Origin: Candidatus Thiodiazotropha taylori
GTDB lineage: Bacteria > Pseudomonadota > Gammaproteobacteria > Chromatiales > Chromatiaceae
Direction: 5' to 3'
Length of the DNA: 8,281 bases
Assembly (NCBI GenBank): GCA_019100305.1
Contig: JAHRHW010000190.1
Location: 1 to 8,281, forward strand
Position 1 is the first letter of the stretch. The number at the start of each line of letters is the position of its first letter. Below, in pieces: positions 6,712 to 8,281 of this stretch. The position numbers and the translations under genes were made by a program. The notes under the pieces were generated by a model that was not told where the DNA came from, did not search any database, and was given only the letters and a program-made list of their open reading frames with translations.

Positions 6712-6946
6712 ATTGGCGGAGAGAGTGGATTTGATTCGAACCCTTCGTTCGAAAGGAACGAAGTGACGCCGACGCCGCAGCAAAGCGTAGGCGCCCCGAA
6801 GGGGTGAGCGCAGCGAATCACCAGAAGCGAAGCGACGCAGGACGCCGCAGTGAAACGTAGGCGCCCCGAAGGGGTGAGCGCAGCGAATCAATCCCGACCT
6901 TCAGCCCACACCCAAGCCAAGGAGACCCTCCTTCGTGCCCATTTTA
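6712..6946. repeat. tRNA-end-associated repeat, unit A
   Basis: The first of three units. It begins with an inverted, imperfect copy of the tRNA-Ser 3' end: GGCGGAGAGAG (6715-6725), then GATTCGAACCC (6733-6743), the complement of the T loop. Then come a perfect hairpin CTTCGTTC-GAAAG-GAACGAAG (6744-6764), two copies of the 70-bp sub-repeat (6771-6890) and a tail containing AAGGAG (6919-6924). Positions 6727-6890 are identical, base for base, to 6962-7125 of unit B. No credible protein is encoded. Confidence 0.85.
6771..6890. repeat. 70-bp sub-repeats in unit A (2 copies, second partial)
   Basis: Copies start at 6771 and 6841, each with GACGCCGCAG. The first is a full 70 bp; the second stops after 50 bp at GCGAATCA. 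Each carries a CCCC-GAA-GGGG mini-hairpin. The copies differ at CAAAGC versus TGAAAC just after the start. The period is not a multiple of three, which argues against protein coding. Confidence 0.85.
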
Positions 6947-7250
6947 ATAGGTGGAGAGAGAGGATTTGATTCGAACCCTTCGTTCGAAAGGAACGAAGTG
7001 ACGCCGACGCCGCAGCAAAGCGTAGGCGCCCCGAAGGGGTGAGCGCAGCGAATCACCAGAAGCGAAGCGACGCAGGACGCCGCAGTGAAACGTAGGCGCC
7101 CCGAAGGGGTGAGCGCAGCGAATCACCAGAAGCGACGCGACGCAGGACGCCGCAGCGAAGCGTAGGCGCCCCGCAGGGGTGAGCGCAGCGAATCAATCCC
7201 GACCCTCCGCCCACACCCAGGCCAAGGAGACCCTCATGCCCCCTTTAGTT
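6947..7250. repeat. tRNA-end-associated repeat, unit B
   Basis: The second unit starts 235 bp after unit A, with GGTGGAGAGAG (6950-6960) and GATTCGAACCC (6968-6978). It has the same hairpin (6979-6999) but three copies of the 70-bp sub-repeat instead of two, so it is longer. The tail (7196-7250) is a diverged version of the tail of unit A and contains AAGGAG (7224-7229) with an ATG 6 nt later. Confidence 0.85.
7006..7195. repeat. 70-bp sub-repeats in unit B (3 copies, last partial)
   Basis: Copies start at 7006, 7076 and 7146, an exact 70-bp period. The last copy is 50 bp and has loop GCA instead of GAA between its CCCC and GGGG arms (7170-7180), leaving the stem intact. The first two copies match those of unit A exactly; the third is the extra one. 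Confidence 0.85.
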
Positions 7251-7308
7251 AGCGGAGAGAGAGGATTGATTCGAACCCTTCGTTCGAAAGGAACGAAGTG
7301 ACGCCGAC
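7251..7308. repeat. tRNA-end-associated repeat, unit C (truncated)
   Basis: The third unit keeps only the tRNA-end-like part (7252-7278, with one T missing from the ATTTG of the other units) and the hairpin (7279-7299). Identity with units A and B stops at 7308, inside the 5' edge of where the 70-bp repeats would start, and 6 bp before the lutC stop codon. Confidence 0.85.
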
Positions 7309-7314
7309 ACTTGT

Positions 7315-7956
7315 TTACTCTAAAAGCAGTGTAATTAGCTGCTTAGGTCCATGAATCCCATAAGCCAGCGTCTGCTCAATATCCGCCGTCTTGGAAGGGC
7401 CTGATATCAACAGGACATTGGTCGGCAAACCATCAGCCCAATCTTCTTTTTCAATCACTTCGCCAAAGGTCTGATAGAGTTTCTTTGCATCCAGCAAAGC
7501 GATATGCACCGGTGGTACCAGTGACATCAGGCGGGGTTCATCCCGGTCTGGCATGAGTACCAGGGTGCCGGTCTCGGCGATGCCGCAGCGGCTGCCGGTT
7601 ATGGCGACATCGATCTTTGAGAAGAGCTCGGGTTTCCAGGATTCGATGGCTTCATCGTATTGATGAAATACGCTGTTTTCGATATTGCCGGCACCCAATT
7701 GCTGGCCAATTTGCCCTGTTCCAGTCAGGACCTGATGCAGGCCCCGTTTGGGTAGCTCTTCTGCCAGCCAGTCGATCCATTGGTTGGCGGGCAGGCGATG
7801 GACCTCACCGTGTACGGCGGTTTGACACTCGGTAAATCGGGCGGTGCGTTGTGAGGCGCTCCAGGCTTCAAATGGGGGCGCGCTTTGTAGCGGCTGTTCC
7901 AGATCTGCCCGGTTGTCACGCAGACGTTGAAGGATCTTCTCTCTTGCTTCACTCAT
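7315..7956 (-). CDS. lutC: LutC/YkgG family lactate utilization protein
   Basis: Predicted 213-residue LutC (LldG) protein, the small subunit of the LutABC-type L-lactate dehydrogenase complex that oxidises lactate to pyruvate in the cytoplasm or at the membrane. Family hallmarks are AITGSRCGIAETGTL (118-132), the LVPPVHIALL strand (147-156) and the C-terminal SGPSKTADIEQTLAYGIHGP (185-204). An ATG at 7962 would add two residues (MK), but it lies only 1 nt after AGGGA, whereas the ATG at 7956 is 7 nt from it and is preferred. The chosen start overlaps the lutB stop by 8 bp (ATGAGTGA), indicating translational coupling. The stop codon is 6 bp from the repeat block, so the mRNA 3' end must run into the repeats before the terminator at 6681-6705. 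Confidence 0.93.
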   Translation of the reverse strand: MSEAREKILQRLRDNRADLEQPLQSAPPFEAWSASQRTARFTECQTAVHGEVHRLPANQWIDWLAEELPKRGLHQVLTGTGQIGQQLGAGNIENSVFHQYDEAIESWKPELFSKIDVAITGSRCGIAETGTLVLMPDRDEPRLMSLVPPVHIALLDAKKLYQTFGEVIEKEDWADGLPTNVLLISGPSKTADIEQTLAYGIHGPKQLITLLLE

Positions 7957-8281
7957 CTTCATATCCCTGCTGACGGGCCAGTTCGCTGAGTGATCTGGGT
8001 GCGGGGGTCGGGAGGGGACGATAGCGTCGCCATCCAGTCGCGAGTGGCGGCTTGATGCGGCGTAAGCGGGTGGCGAGAAACTTAAAACTACGGTAAAGCA
8101 GGGGGCGGGCGTAGATCGATTGCCATAGCTTCCAGGTCACCGCCTCACTGCGGCTGCGCAGGGCACCTGTACCGGGCACTCCCTTGTCGCCTGGATTTGC
8201 GTTCACTGCATCGGCACGCAGCCGGTTGATCAGTTTCGGCAGCGGGATGCGTACCGGGCATACCTCACCGCAGGCACCGCA
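7949..8281 (-). CDS. lutB: LutB iron-sulfur protein, C-terminal part
   Basis: Only the last 110 residues are in the window; the frame is open to the right edge and the gene continues beyond it. The first visible residues, CGACGEVCPVRIPL, are the end of a 4Fe-4S binding motif (Cys 1, 4 and 8 of the fragment) typical of LutB/LldF. After it comes the family's C-terminal extension, including WKLWQSIYARP and a basic segment FLATRLRRIKP. LutB carries electrons in the LutABC lactate oxidation complex. A GTG at 8206 could be mistaken for a start but lies inside the gene. lutA would be expected further upstream on the minus strand. Confidence 0.92.
   Translation of the reverse strand, partial: CGACGEVCPVRIPLPKLINRLRADAVNANPGDKGVPGTGALRSRSEAVTWKLWQSIYARPLLYRSFKFLATRLRRIKPPLATGWRRYRPLPTPAPRSLSELARQQGYEDE

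Noticed and set aside
6516..6821. Minus-strand ORF of 101 codons across the tRNA and repeats
   Set aside because: It reads the tRNA-Ser gene in antisense and gives the well-known false peptide type GGERGIRTLDT...LQPLGHLS that is often misannotated as a protein.
6580..7126. Minus-strand ORFs starting MIRCAHPFGAPT in the repeats
   Set aside because: The same peptide start appears in different frames because the repeat period is 70 bp, not a multiple of three. These are translations of the repeat, not genes.
6771..7195. CRISPR array
   Set aside because: The 70-bp units are contiguous tandem copies without unique spacers, and there are no cas genes.
6667..7308. att sites of an element integrated at tRNA-Ser
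   Set aside because: Integration at a tRNA leaves direct copies of its 3' end. The copies here are inverted and imperfect, and no integrase gene is present.
7949..8206. Separate 85-residue gene starting at GTG 8206
   Set aside because: The frame stays open to the window edge and the upstream residues form the LutB CGACGEVCPV cluster motif, so it is the end of lutB.

Overview
This 8.3 kb window looks like chromosomal DNA of a gammaproteobacterium. The main evidence is a tRNA-Ser(GGA) gene very close to the enteric form with an encoded CCA end, CTCTCCC-type REP-like palindromes, and LutBC, YbaK and LysR proteins of proteobacterial type. The genus cannot be fixed from sequence alone. There is no transposase, integrase, phage gene or CRISPR array.

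Left part (1-2395): a gene-free stretch of about 470 bp opens with two REP-like hairpins in opposite orientation. Two minus-strand genes follow: a class I SAM-dependent methyltransferase (468-1331) and a LysR-family regulator (1457-2395).

Centre (2396-5695): four plus-strand genes diverge from the LysR gene. They encode a zinc-less MDR alcohol dehydrogenase/quinone oxidoreductase, a small DUF1330 protein, a luciferase-like flavin monooxygenase and a short-chain dehydrogenase. Gaps are 12-65 bp and three of the four genes have a clear Shine-Dalgarno, so this is probably one operon. The 107-bp divergent gap holds a strong dyad (ATTATC-N11-GATAAT) that is a good candidate LysR operator. The best inference is an inducible redox or detoxification cassette for a small carbonyl, enone or quinone-like compound; the substrate is unknown.

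Right part (5696-8281): a YbaK-type aminoacyl-tRNA deacylase gene is followed by a large inverted repeat and then tRNA-Ser(GGA), which has a stable-RNA-like promoter. Right after the tRNA lies a bidirectional terminator hairpin whose outer arms include the tRNA 3' end. Next comes about 600 bp of nested repeats. Three units each begin with an inverted partial copy of the tRNA-Ser 3' end, carry a perfect 8-bp hairpin, and (units A and B) hold 2 or 3 copies of a 70-bp GC-rich sub-repeat. The repeats end 6 bp from the stop codon of lutC, which lies on the minus strand with the 3' end of lutB (lactate oxidation, LutABC/LldEFG type). Convergent lutBC transcripts would therefore carry these tRNA-end mimics in their 3' UTR. 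This tRNA-linked repeat locus is the most unusual part of the window.
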